Part shown: piece by piece, positions 12,988 to 24,700 of the stretch
How the letters are laid out: each line of letters begins with the position of its first letter
Position numbering within the stretch: position 1 is the first letter of the stretch
Source: Aphis gossypii
Lineage: Eukaryota > Arthropoda > Insecta > Hemiptera > Aphididae
Length of the DNA: 64,000 bases
Direction of reading: 5' to 3'
Assembly: GCF_020184175.1 (NCBI RefSeq)
Contig: NC_065532.1
Location: 32,240,001 to 32,304,000, forward strand
Notes under the pieces: generated by a model
Databases searched by the model: none
Seen by the model: the letters and a program-made list of their open reading frames with translations, nothing else
What the model was told of the DNA's origin: nothing
Program-made: the position numbers and the translations under genes

Positions 12988-14484
12988 ATGCAATCATCAC
13001 CATTACTTTTTAAGTGTACGTAATCCTATTTCATTTTGTTTTAAACAATTTAAACACATGGTAATATAATGTATTGATATCGAAATACTCCTAAAAACTT
13101 ACAATTTTCACAACGAGAATTTTCGGAAAATAGTGAGAAAGGGTTGTTATTTATTCTCTCGAACCATTTATCATATCCACACATTATAATGAGTCACCTA
13201 ATGAAGTACTTGATTGTATTATAATTTATAATATTATGTAATATATTTGATGTTATTATTCAATATACTATACTCTTTTATCTACTTAAGAATTTTTATA
13301 TATTATCAAAGGATTATTTTATTTTAAAACATATTGTACTTAAAATATTATATCATCATTTGAGTAAAATGCGTAGTTGTCCCTAATTAATTTTAAATTA
13401 TTATAAAAATAGCTTTATGCCTTTATGATTTTTTACACATTTAGGTAAAACACAAAAACAAAATTGAATTTATGATGGGTAGTGCATTTTAAGTATACGT
13501 TATGGGTTTTTTGAATTCTCCAGCGTGAAGTCACGTTTTCTATTTTTGTTGCATAACATTTATTTAATCTTAGTTTACAATAATTATTTCATTTATTTTT
13601 ATTTTTCATAAATTTAATATTTATATAGATTTAACTGGCAAAGGATTACGTTATGTCGAAATTCCACATATATAAGTGAGTTCGTTATTAATTTATAAAT
13701 AAAACAAGTCAACTATCAATAAATAATTTTGTCAAATCTCTATTTTAACAAAATTTATTTTGTATCTGTAAAATAATTCCTAAAAATATATTAAATAAAA
13801 TCTTTTTGGTGAGATAAGTACGAAACAAATAGAGAACAAGTTGATTATAAATATTATATAACTATTACCTATACATTATTTTGGACTTCTACAACAGCAG
13901 AATGGAATCACTTAAGATGATGCTTCACTCGCATGCGTTCTTTCTATATTGCAAACATACCACATAGTAATAACCGTTTTACGCGGGCAAGGACCACTCA
14001 AGATTTTGTGTTTTCAAACTTGAAAAACACAAAAATAATGGATATTAAAACGATAAGAACTTTTTTCGTATTAGTATTGATTTTAGAGTGTTTTCTAAAA
14101 TAAATGGTATTATAGAGACGTCAAACAATTAAAAACGATGTTGGATAGCCAAACGTTTTCCTTTTTTTAGTGTGAAAATTGGGTTGTATAAAATTGGAGT
14201 ACAGGCAGTACGCCCTAGTGGTTCTTGCCCTATGAAGCAGTTTTTATTATGTTGTTTGTAAGACGGTGATAACATATGCGGATAAAGCGTTATTCACTAA
14301 CTATTATACACTCACGATTACAGTATGACAACAATATGATGAATGGAATGGGTAGTTTGCAGGTAGGTAGCGCATATTTGTTTAGTTCTTGACTTGGGAA
14401 CGGGTACACAGATTGTATAGGATCATAAAAAATAATTACAGCATTAGCACACCTCATATTACATATTGTATTCACTTTATATAG
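10286..14484. other. Non-coding AT-rich stretch
   Basis: Mostly AT-rich with an (AC)n tract listed separately. Two GC-richer patches occur at about 12630-12860 and 13900-14160. A short open frame at 12630-12765 (beginning VYQSKMRSFPNL) follows an acceptor-like tag, but nothing supports it as an exon. A 39-nt acceptor/donor-flanked segment at about 14321-14359 (YDNNMMNGMGSLQ) is out of phase with the candidate exon that follows. Confidence 0.4.
12949..12978. repeat. (AC)n microsatellite
   Basis: Fifteen uninterrupted AC units, followed directly by a short AT tract. Confidence 0.95.
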
Positions 14485-14649
14485 GACGGTTCTTAAAATT
14501 TGTACTGAAAACTCTGAAACATTGTGTGATCTCGAAACGAGTCAAGTAGATTGCAAACCGCGTATAACACGTGTAAATAACACCGCAATCGCTGACACCG
14601 CCCTAGTGTCTTCAGTATCACCATCACAGATGGGTCTCGTAGCCGGCAG
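14485..14649 (+). CDS. Candidate internal exon of an unrecognised protein
   Basis: A 165-nt segment between an acceptor-like site (tatatag) and a good donor (GGCAG then GTAAAT). It is open in a frame reading 'TVLKICTENSETLCDLETSQ', then 'VDCKPRITRVNNTAIADTAL', then 'VSSVSPSQMGLVAG'. GC content and codon use are higher than in the surroundings. It starts and ends in phase 2 and contains three cysteines. No family is recognised. The opposite strand is also open here (14493-14684), so coding strand and reality are uncertain. It is phase-compatible with the candidate exon at 29443-29580, but no connecting evidence exists. Confidence 0.3.
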
Positions 14650-15510
14650 GTAAATGTACAAAGTCTTGGCATATGAGAACACATATGCGTGCCATATGAT
14701 GCGGTTTATATTATATAAAATATATACATACTAATATAATACCTACATTAAATTCTCAATATGTACATCGTAATAACACATGTGAAATTATTTAATGGCC
14801 GTTAATCAGTAAAATGTATAGGTATTATTATATTATATTATGCAAAACGCTCGGACGCAGAATATAATAATGATATGTGTTATACGAGTATAGATAAAAC
14901 TATAACAAAATAGATAGGTATTATCATAGTTTTTTTGCCTGTGTACTAAAGTTCTTCCCTTCTTATACTAGTCGACATTATTATTTTAGTATTATTAGAT
15001 ATTAGTAGTATAGTGAAAAAATTTCAAAAGTGAAGAACTATAGTATGACATACGCCTAGTGTGGAGAAGATATTCCTACTATGTTAATTAAGTTATCTCC
15101 GATGATACTTATATTTGTTTTGTCATGTAAAAAACACTTCTATAGTTAGCGGTTGTGGGCGAGGTTGCGAACAGAAGAGTTCCGGGTCCCGTTGTCGTAT
15201 TATTTGGCAAATCGAGCGTGGCAAAAAAGGGTTCATCTTTTTATAGGTAATTCATAACAAAATGAATGTTATTATAATATAAGTACCTAACCGACAAAAT
15301 TGTTAATATATCGGCAAATAGAATATAATATATGATATTATAGATATTGCTGATTTAGAGCGTTTTGGTAAATTACGGGAATATAATATGTGATTTGTAT
15401 AATGTGCTATATAGGTTATAGGTACTACATGTTTAATTGTAGTGATATCTTTGAAAATATATATATAACAACTAACAAGACAAGTGAGTAGTGAAATCCA
15501 ATACTATTTC

Positions 15511-15797
15511 CAGGCGCGGGTTCAGTAAATTTTTTTTGGGTGGGCCCTTAAATTTAACCACAAAAGATAATACAGAAAAATTATGATTGAATGTAGAATA
15601 TAATATTGTTTTATTACTCTCCATGCACGATTACTAAATATAATACGTATAATAAATTCGATAAAATAAATTTTAAAACTTATAAAAAAAATTCTAAAAT
15701 AACAACTTAAATGCCAATTTTTAAAATTAAAATGATTGCTTTTGAACATTTTGGGTGGGCCCGGGCCCACCCAGCCCACCCTCTGAATCCGCACCTG
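15511..15797. mobile_element. hAT-like MITE with target duplication
   Basis: Terminal inverted repeats CAGGCGCGGGTTCAG (15511-15525) and the complement of CAGGTGCGGATTCAG (15783-15797) match at 13 of 15 positions. The flanking octamers actatttc and actattcc match at 7 of 8, as expected for an old hAT 8-bp target duplication. An inner palindrome gggtgggcccgggcccaccc lies near the right end. No transposase: a 287-bp non-autonomous element. Confidence 0.88.
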
Positions 15798-16992
15798 ACT
15801 ATTCCTGTTCCAATGGCAGTTCATTGCGTTTTAGAGATTTGTATAGCAAGTGATCTATCTTCAAGTAGTAATCTACTTACAAGTTACAAACACGTTTATT
15901 TTCATATTTAAAATGTTTTAATATTTGTTGAAAACTTTAATAAAGTAACTTATAGAGATTAATTGGCCTCCACTATGCTTCAAAAAGATGTGATGTAAAA
16001 GTTCAGATGTCGTTCCGTTCTGCATTTTTCGAAGTATTTTAATTTTAAGATATGACCAAACAGTTAAGTTAATCAATGTTTGAGTGTTAGCTTTTGTTTG
16101 TGGATAAACAAAATGTTCTGAATGGTTTATAGTTTTAAATTCAAGTTAACTAATTATTATAACCATGATTGTATAAAATTGTATGTATATAGTTTCCACT
16201 TATCTGATTTTATAATTGTAGATCGCTTTCAATTATACCTTGTACAGTATATAGTGATCACCTCATTCCTCATACACCTAAAAACAGCTGTAGATCACCT
16301 GCTAAATGAATGCCGCGTTTTCTTGAAAATCGTTAACACTTTTATGAGTTGTAGTGCTTAATATAATTATTGAAATATTTAATTTTCTATATAATTCGGG
16401 GAAAAAATAAATGTTCAAAAATGCATGATCTATTTTTTCAGTGACCCTTCTTGGCACCTAATATAGATATTTTATAATAATCGTAAATAGATTATAGTTA
16501 TATACACTTTGTAATAATAATATGTTTTAATACAATATAATATATTACGTACAGATGAGATATTCGTAGATGATAAATGCCCGTCGTCGTATAAATCATT
16601 TAATCGTTGGATTGAGACATGTTTGCGATGGAAAACGTTGAATTTTTAATGACACTATAATATTGTTATATGTAGGTACCTATATACTATATTATAGTAT
16701 ATATATATAAATATATGTACACTGTACAGGTGAAGGTATATTATATAGGTGGATATAGGTGGTAATGTTAGGGAAACTTAGCAGGCTACTCCTCCGCGAT
16801 AATTATAATTCGAGGCAATTAAATTTCAAAAAGGTCAAAAATATAATAGAAACGCATTTATCACCGTCGCCGATCGTTTAATTATTATATGAAAAACAAC
16901 AACGCTGGCGCCCTCGTGCATTAGATTGTCGTAATGGATTATTCATTATTATTTGTGTTTTTGTTTTAACGGGATAACGTGTAAACTCGTAG

Positions 16993-16994
<2 letters not shown>

Positions 16995-17032
<38 letters not shown>
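16995..17032. repeat. (CA)n microsatellite
   Basis: Nineteen uninterrupted CA units. Confidence 0.95.
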
Positions 17033-17034
<2 letters not shown>

Positions 17035-17516
17035 TAAATATAAAAACACAATATAGTAACATTACTATATACTATGTATCTACCTATACCGGGCTGACGG
17101 GCTTATACATTATGTACACATTTCACTACAACAATTATTATTCTGTTGTATGAAAAAAAAACGATATAGACTTTTATAGAGCTACCTAAAATAAAATAGG
17201 TTCCAAGTGTTCTAAGTGTAAATCAGTTTTTATTATCCTAGTGTTGTAAATGATGTAATTATAAATCGTTATATATTCATATTTCATATAGTTATATGTT
17301 TGATCCAGTTTATGACCAAAATTCGATTAGTAAAAATAAAAATCAATAAAGCTTTTGTAATAATATTTGTTTGACAAAATAATATGTTAATAGTATTTTA
17401 AATAGGTACTCTTTTTTTTTTATTGAAAAGTGTAGTGTAGTGAAACAAATTTGTAAATAATTAGTGTATAAAAAATAGTTACTATTTATGATAAGTTATA
17501 ATTTTGTATATGTATG

Positions 17517-17558
17517 GTTAACCAGTAAGATAAGTAGCTTCTTGTCTTACTGGTTAAC
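17517..17558. repeat. Near-perfect 18-bp stem hairpin
   Basis: Arms gttaaccagtaagataag (17517-17534) and cttgtcttactggttaac (17541-17558) enclose a 6-nt loop (tagctt). The outer 14 bp are perfectly complementary; one position becomes a G-U pair in RNA. No coding frame spans it and no terminal-repeat partner was seen nearby. Confidence 0.9.
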
Positions 17559-17911
17559 TCTAATATTATACTACGGTGTAGATACGTGTATTTTTAAAAA
17601 AACACTCATAACATATTATATTTTAAATATCTTATTGGGGGATTTTATTAAATTTCTCACATAACCACGTATCAATGTATTATTGTGTCTCACATATCAC
17701 AATTTACAGTTAAGCTGTTGTAATGTATCCCGTTATTTTTTGAACACACCTCGTAGACATTTTTTAATTTAAAAAAGTTTAACTTTCACAAATTTTCATT
17801 GATCATAGAAATTTTAATTTGGTTATACAGCTATAACTTATACAAATGATTCTGGTGACTTGATATTCAGTGAAATGTATTCATATTTGATCAGTGATCA
17901 TATACTTTCGA

Positions 17912-19539
17912 TTACAACTTTTTTACACTCAGTTCTGAAACTGTTTTACTGAATTCTGATTTGTCTGCATTAGGTTCTGTTGTTACTGCATTTGGTTCTG
18001 GTGCCACTGCATTCGGTTCTGGTGCTACTGCATTCTGTTCTGGTACCTCTGTATTTAGTTCCAGTACCATAGAATCTGATTCGGAAGTTCTTACACCTAA
18101 TTCTGGTGATCGTGCAATTGGTTCTGGTGTCTCTGAACTTTGTTCCTGTTCCTCTAAACCCTCTGGTGTCGGAACTAATGTACTAATTTCCTCTGTAGAT
18201 TGAACTCGTATATACCTTGATCCTGTTCGGGAACTACTGCACTTAGTGTACTCGATCCTTGACCGGATCTTCTCGATATCGACGCGGTGGTATATGGTTC
18301 CAAAATACGTTTCTAAATAATGTTGTTAATACTTAATGATAAATATATATATGCTACGACTTTTAATGAAAAAAAAAACACTTTTTGCATAAAAATTTGA
18401 ATGTATAAAACGTAGATGAATAATGTTCTTATAATATACAGTACAATAAGATAAAACAAAATAGTGGTAAATTAACTAAAAAACGTTAAAAAAGATAAAC
18501 TATTTTTGGCATGGAAGTTAGAGTGGAAAGAACCATTGGAAAGAAGAAATGGTTTTAAGAGAACATATTATTTAGAAATATGGGAATCAATATTGAAGAA
18601 AATGTTGGACGTTTCCAGTGAGCCATTTACTATAAGGATACTAAATTTGTTATACAGATAAAACACAATTGAGGTCGGTACCTGAATAGTGAAGAGTAAG
18701 AGTAAGAATTCTCGGTTCACTCGTGAAAATAAGTAACCATGACAAGAATTATCAATTTTAGTAATATGGCCAAAGTATCAAGTAAGTATAAGTATAAGTA
18801 TGTTTGAACAAGTAGGAGAACAAAATAACAACTGTATAATCTAAGTTAAAGCAAACTAAGGTCAAATTAAGCATATGTAAATAGTTGATAGTATTAAACA
18901 TTTTAGTACTGCGCTTTATGAAACCCAAGACATTGAGAGCCTTACCAGATAATATCAATTTAATGGTTGAAGCTCGTAGACAAGAATAACATTGACAGAA
19001 CGAGAGATTTTTTAAGATTGGTTAAATAATTTCAACATAGCCACCAATCGTTATGCTCAATAACTTCAGATACATGGATTGTAAATAAAACGCTATTATT
19101 ACTAATAATCGTTAATATATTAAGACTAAATCAATATTGTTCATTTATAATTGTATGATAATAGTTATTTTTACCCTAACCTGTATGGAAAAAAACAAAG
19201 ATTTGTGTTCTGTATGCCTTGACTTTAAGTATTTCTCCGACATCAACGATAATGGTTGTCGTTTGTCTATTACCAACATATTATTTAGGTAATTTGGTTC
19301 TGGAAGTTCACCGAGTTCATTGTATTTGATTTTAAATTGTGTTTTTTGGTTTTTGACTTGACGTTTTTCTAGCCTCTGGCATTCGTTGATGTACTGATTT
19401 CTTTCCAAGCAGCTTTGATGACTAACTTTAGAACATCCGGTGCACTTATAGACTGGTTTGAATAACTTTTTTTGTTACAATGCATGCATCTATTCAAATA
19501 GAAAAGATAGGATTTTTTAAAACTGTGTTCTACATGCAT
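17912..19539 (-). pseudogene. Zinc-finger and acidic-repeat gene-like locus, two exon blocks with frameshifts
   Basis: Block 1 (19539 down to 19181) starts at an ATG and reads 'MHVEHSFKKSYLFYLN', then CMHC, then, after one missing A in a 7-A run near 19467-19473, 'YKCTGCSKVSHQSC' and 'LERNQYINEC'. The spacing CxxC-x11-CxxC-x4-H-x2-C resembles a C1- or PHD-like zinc-binding fold. It ends at a donor CAG/GTTAGG. Block 2 (18312 down to 17912) begins after an acceptor TTATTTAG in the matching phase, with 'KRILEPYTTASISRRSGQGS', and then 'LSAVVPEQDQG'. A frame change near 18210-18215 leads into 'STEEISTLVPTPEG' and three tandem 'APEPNAV'-type heptamers, stopping at TAA 17912-17914. The matched splice phase and shared style across the shift argue that this was one gene. 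The two frame breaks suggest a pseudogene or transposon-derived ORF, or assembly errors. Function unknown. Confidence 0.5.
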
Positions 19540-19689
19540 TTCGATGTTGATCGATATATTAAGTTCAATAAATTTGTTTTAAAAATTATTAAAATTAATT
19601 AATAAAAAAAATAATTTGCTATGTTAAAATAAATAATAATCGTTACTATAGATAGTGAAAGTATATACACAATCGATATAGTTAAAAAA

Positions 19690-20300
19690 TGTAATAGTTT
19701 TCGATTCTGAGCGGAGTGATGTATTTATTTATTTTGCAATTTATATATTATGTGTTTATAATTTTTTTTTGTATTTGTGTAAATGATAAAATGCTTTGAT
19801 TTTCAACTTTAAAGGAAGTTTTGGATAAAAAGTTGGATCTAATTTGTACTTTAAAGAAGTCAAAATTCGAAATTTTCAGTGCTTTTTCTATAATCGAAAA
19901 AAATGAACAAACAATATTAAAGAAAAACGGAAATTTACACACTAAACCAGTATTTGACTAGAATTCTTTACTTAAACTTCAACCATTTGTTTGTATAGTT
20001 ATTTTCTCCATATGGTATAATTTTCAAAATATTTTTACTTTTTTGAGTTATTTATAGATAATATTAATTTTTGATCATTTTAGCTGTTCTTGTATATTGA
20101 TAAAATATTTATTAATGGTTAAAAATATTTTAAAATTTAATAAAATAGGTTCTTTACAGTTAGTTTTCCGGTTAAAAAATATCAAAAATTTACAGTCACA
20201 ATATTTTTTAATAAGTACTTATTTAAATTTAATATTATGACAAAATTCGTCAAAATCTCGAAAATTACAAATTAAAAGTCTGTTTATACCTTAGATTTTA
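19690..20300. repeat. Dispersed AT-rich repeat
   Basis: Starts near cgattctgagcggagtgatg (19702) and continues as AT-rich non-coding sequence. The opening is similar to the start of the repeat at 7630. From memory it resembles a common aphid interspersed repeat, which would need a library search to name. No ORF of substance. Confidence 0.45.
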
Positions 20301-21100
20301 AAAAGTAATGTAATGCTTTTTATACTTTTTGCAAACTATATATATAAAAAAAAAATTATATCTGAATATGGAATAATTTTTTATGACTGATTTAATTTCA
20401 ATTTTAACGCCAGCAGATTTTTACTGATATAATAACTATTTCTACCCAAACGACACCATCTAAATATTTATTTTTTTTTATATTTATTATGGCTTCGACA
20501 TCGAAGGTCTTTAGCCTGCATTTAATGGAACATTTGATTTAGAATATTACATGATGAATTTGAAAATAATCTAAATGTCGTACCAGCTTATTTCCGTACA
20601 ACACAAACGAATTTGTGCAAGTCTTCATAACAAGGTCACTAAAAGATATCTCCGTTGCAGTTTAGTTGTGCTCAAGTACAGCCGACTTTGTTGAGTGGTT
20701 AGCTGTTTTCTAAAAATCCCAAACGTAGTGACAACTGCAATCAAGCGCATGTCTGACGCACAACGCCTTTATCCATTCTCAAGGCTAATACTAGGTATGT
20801 GTTTATTTGTAACACAATAGAATAAATCAAAAAATTGAGTTAGAATGATTTGAATAATAATGTCCATATAAATATCCAATTTGATCAATTCTTCTTAAAT
20901 GTCTAATTTAATCAAAAAAATACACGATAAATCTTCTTTTTAAAAAAGTGGCTTATTAAACTTATTTTTAAAAAACGGCTGACTTTATCTTAACTCTGTT
21001 TTCTATTATTTTTAATAGATCATTCATTTTTGGAAAGTATTTTTATAGACTTCTAGCTATAAAATAATTATTTTTATACCTCTGTTTAAATTTTATAATC
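20301..21100. other. Non-coding stretch before the RT remnant
   Basis: AT-rich, with a GC-richer patch at 20490-20790 that has no consistent frame on either strand. It may belong to the same decayed element as the RT sequence downstream, but this cannot be shown by eye. Confidence 0.35.
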
Positions 21101-21109
21101 GTAAACAAT

Positions 21110-21790
21110 GTGGAAATTTCAAATTTCAAATCTCTTGTTTTGGTGTTAACCATCCCAAAAATTAGTTTAAAATGTATTAAACTAAGATCAACCTTATTTT
21201 CAACAATTAAAATTTTTTCTTGTCTAATCAATTTGGATTTTGCTCTAACGTGTCTACTAACAATCCGTTAACTAAAACTACTTATTGTACATATAGTAAT
21301 TTAGATAAAAATAAAGTTCTAGGTATTTTTCTAGATTTAACAAAAATAATTTGGCTCAGTAAATAACCATTATTTTAATTAATAAGTTAAATTATTGTGG
21401 TAAAAGAGGCAATGCTCTTAGTTTAATTAAATCGCTGTTTTCTAATAGTCTTCAACAGGTATGATTTAGTGGTAAAAACTAAAAATAAAAATAGTTTTTT
21501 ATTATCTTAAGGTTCAATACTTGGCCCTGTTTTATTTATTATTTTTATAAACGAACTTTAAAATTTAAGCCTTAATATTAACATACTGTTTTATATGCCA
21601 AGGATACAGTTATTCTATAGTTAAAAGTTAGTACTTACTATGATGATTTGCTTAAGATAGCCAATTATTGTTTATCATCAGTAGAAAGAAAAGGTATGAT
21701 AATAATAATTTACAGTTCATCAAGTTAAATCTAAGTATGTGGTTTTTAATATTATGATAAAGGATCGTATTACTTAATCGTCTTAATCCC
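21110..21790 (+). pseudogene. Decayed non-LTR retrotransposon reverse transcriptase
   Basis: Across several frames the plus strand shows the RT core in order: 'LVLTIPKISLKCIKLRS' (region of NYRPIS..S...K), 'QFGFCSNVSTNNPLTKT' from 21229, 'LDKNKVLGIFLDLTK' (motif A aspartate) around 21301-21345, 'LSLIKSLFSNSLQQV' around 21418-21462, 'GSILGPVLFIIFINEL' (motif B) at 21511-21558, and YAKDTVIL at 21594-21617 in place of the YADD catalytic box. This is the RT of a Jockey/CR1-like LINE. Stops, frameshifts and the lost Asp of YADD show it is dead. No endonuclease or ORF1 is recognised next to it; both ends fade into AT-rich sequence. Confidence 0.88.
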
Positions 21791-21799
21791 TAACTATTA

Positions 21800-24700
21800 T
21801 CTAATATGTGTTCACTCTTTTAATTGTAAATATTTAATCTATCTTAGTGTGTGTATTTATTACAAATGATTATCAGTTTAGAAATAATAATGATAGTAAA
21901 AGATCAAATAATTACTTTAAAAATAGTAAATGAAAAAAAATTAATAGAAAAATATCGTTTCGACTAATAACAACAACTGAAATAATTTTTTTGCGTTATT
22001 TTATCAGTCGAAATTGTAGAAACATAAAAGTTATGGGACAAACTTCCGTTGTACACGTCCGCCTATAAATAATAATAATACGAAATCATTAAAGTTTTTC
22101 TATGTATTCCAAAAGGGCTCTAAAAATGATATTTCTTGTTTTCATAAAAAGCAAAATAATGAACATATCAACGTTAATAATAATCAAAATTCAGGAAACG
22201 CGCAAATATAGTATTGACTGCGCACGTGCACCTCCGATAAATCAAGTATATATATACTTTATAGTAGCCGTAAACAGTTTTAAGACGTTGCCACTTGCCA
22301 CATCATATTAGCAATAAATGAAAATCATATCTGATGTCTTGGCTTTTAAAACGTGAATGTTTATATTTTTTCATATAATTTCAGAATTTGGAATTAAGAT
22401 TAGATTCGATTAAAATGAAATATATAGGTATTGTTAGTTGTTACCGATCACAAAACGATATATTAAAATTATCGCAATAAATAATAATAAATATAATTCA
22501 TTTGTGAATGATAAATACGAGGGATAGATCCAAATTGCGTATAAATATAGAATAACTATCCGGTTTGTAAATTAGATTTTGGATCTTAAAAGAACCTGTA
22601 CGAGTATACCATTATCATAGAGTATTAAATACCATAAAAATAAGGCATCAACATTTTTATACTTTTATTTATTATAATTTTAATTATTTTCTGTATTTAA
22701 TAATCTAAAATTCTTATAAATGAACGTTTTACCTACAACGCAACATATGTCTGTTTTCTCAAAGTGCGTCACAGTTATTTTTGTTTTTTTGATCAAATTG
22801 CATTCACTGAAACTATCACAGTGCTTGTAATCGTGACCTATTCACACTTAGGTTTTTTAATTGATTTTCCAAATAACTTTATTATAATGCAATAACAATT
22901 CATTTTAAATAATAATAATTTTTCTTTGAATCGAACATCTTTATGTTTAAGGTGGGCGTTATAAAAAATATTTTTATTTTTTTGAAGAAATTCGCTTAAA
23001 ATATCATTCTCGGCTGAGGTGAAAATAAAGTTTTTCAACATATTTAGTGTATAGACACGGGATGTCTGAATGCAGTTTAGAGTAGTAATGCGCCTGGACG
23101 CATTGCGATATTTACCGATGCGCTGCGTTAAACATGAGTAAAAATTCGGTCACATATAAAATGCATAAATCTAGTGACGATGCGTTTGACCATCCAATAA
23201 ATCAATTACTATGAGAATTTTTTACTAAGAAAAATACACCTATTATTAGTATTATTGGCTAATAATAAGTATAACAGTATAAGACAGTTGTAAGGCACTC
23301 TATAGTAATAACTTAATTCATAATTGAAAGTAAAAGTTGTGATTATATTTTGAATAAGTATTATATAAGAATAAAGTTAAAGAAAAATGTCCCTTCCCTT
23401 CATTTGCAGTCCAAAGTAGTAACTCAATGTTTTGTTTTGATTTAAATAGTACACAAAGTAAATACAATTAGTAGTAATAAATGAAACATTTATAATTCAC
23501 GTGATGGCAATGGGCCCATGTTCTCGACCCTTTTAAGAGATGGCATGTAAATCCGATTATTTTTTTTATTTTTATTTTTGGCATGCAATTCAGCTGCACT
23601 GAATACGAGCAAGGGAATATATACCAGACCGACAAAGGTAGGAGATCTGTGATCAGTGATCGCCCTCAACGGCCTCAGCTAAATGTACGACGTACGTACT
23701 ACACTAGTCTATAAAAGTGGACCGCGTAGACATAAAATAAATAACCAGTGGCTCTTTTAGGTCAACATATTATAACGACGTATACAAATTTTACCTGGGG
23801 GATCGAAAGTGTGTTCAATGGTCGTCCCGAACATCAGCCTTTAGAGTCATTACATATTTAGATGGTTTCCAATACCCAAGACATTAATTTCGTAACAACT
23901 ACAGAAATTCCCACATCGAAGACCTGCAATTTTATCTGGCCAAATATTTAAGCTATTCAATACAGTATTTATATGTTTCTATTTAGATGCGATAAATGTA
24001 TAATATTATTATTATACGCTTTTATATACAGCGAATTATATTATACATGGTAGGTAAGGAAGGAGAGTAAGAAAATTATTTTTATCGTACAAATGGTCAA
24101 GTTTCAATCTAAGGATCTAAAATTGTTAGATATAGAAATAATAACTAATAATTATTAGTATCATAAAAAAATGTGTAAGTAATATGAGACGCATATATAA
24201 AAGTGTAACTAATCTAGCCGGAAGTATGTTCATCATTATGTTTGAACTAGAAACACAATAGCCAATATTGTCGAAAATGTTTTCATTTAATTTTTAAGGT
24301 CGACAAGTTGAATATATTTATATGCCTGTATCTGACGTAGGTATACGTATGTTCCATATGGTACGGTAATAATATATCTGTAAAAAAAATCGTTATTGTT
24401 TTTTTAAGTTAGAATTAATTAATTTAAAAAAAATGTCTGTTTTCATAAATAGCCTAAGTGAATGTTAAGATCATATTTTAACTTTATTTTAAATTAGAAA
24501 TTTACCTTCTTGTATTTTCTAAAAGGAGATTATATTCAGAAAGGATTGCGTATTATAAAAATAAAAACTTCTCGAAAATGCTTATTTTAGTTTTTAGTTT
24601 GGGTTAAAATACATTCAGCGAAGTATTTTATTTTTTTGCCCTTTATAAAAAATATGAAAGGTTAAAATAAATTCTTCGTTTATATATATAAGTGTGTTTT

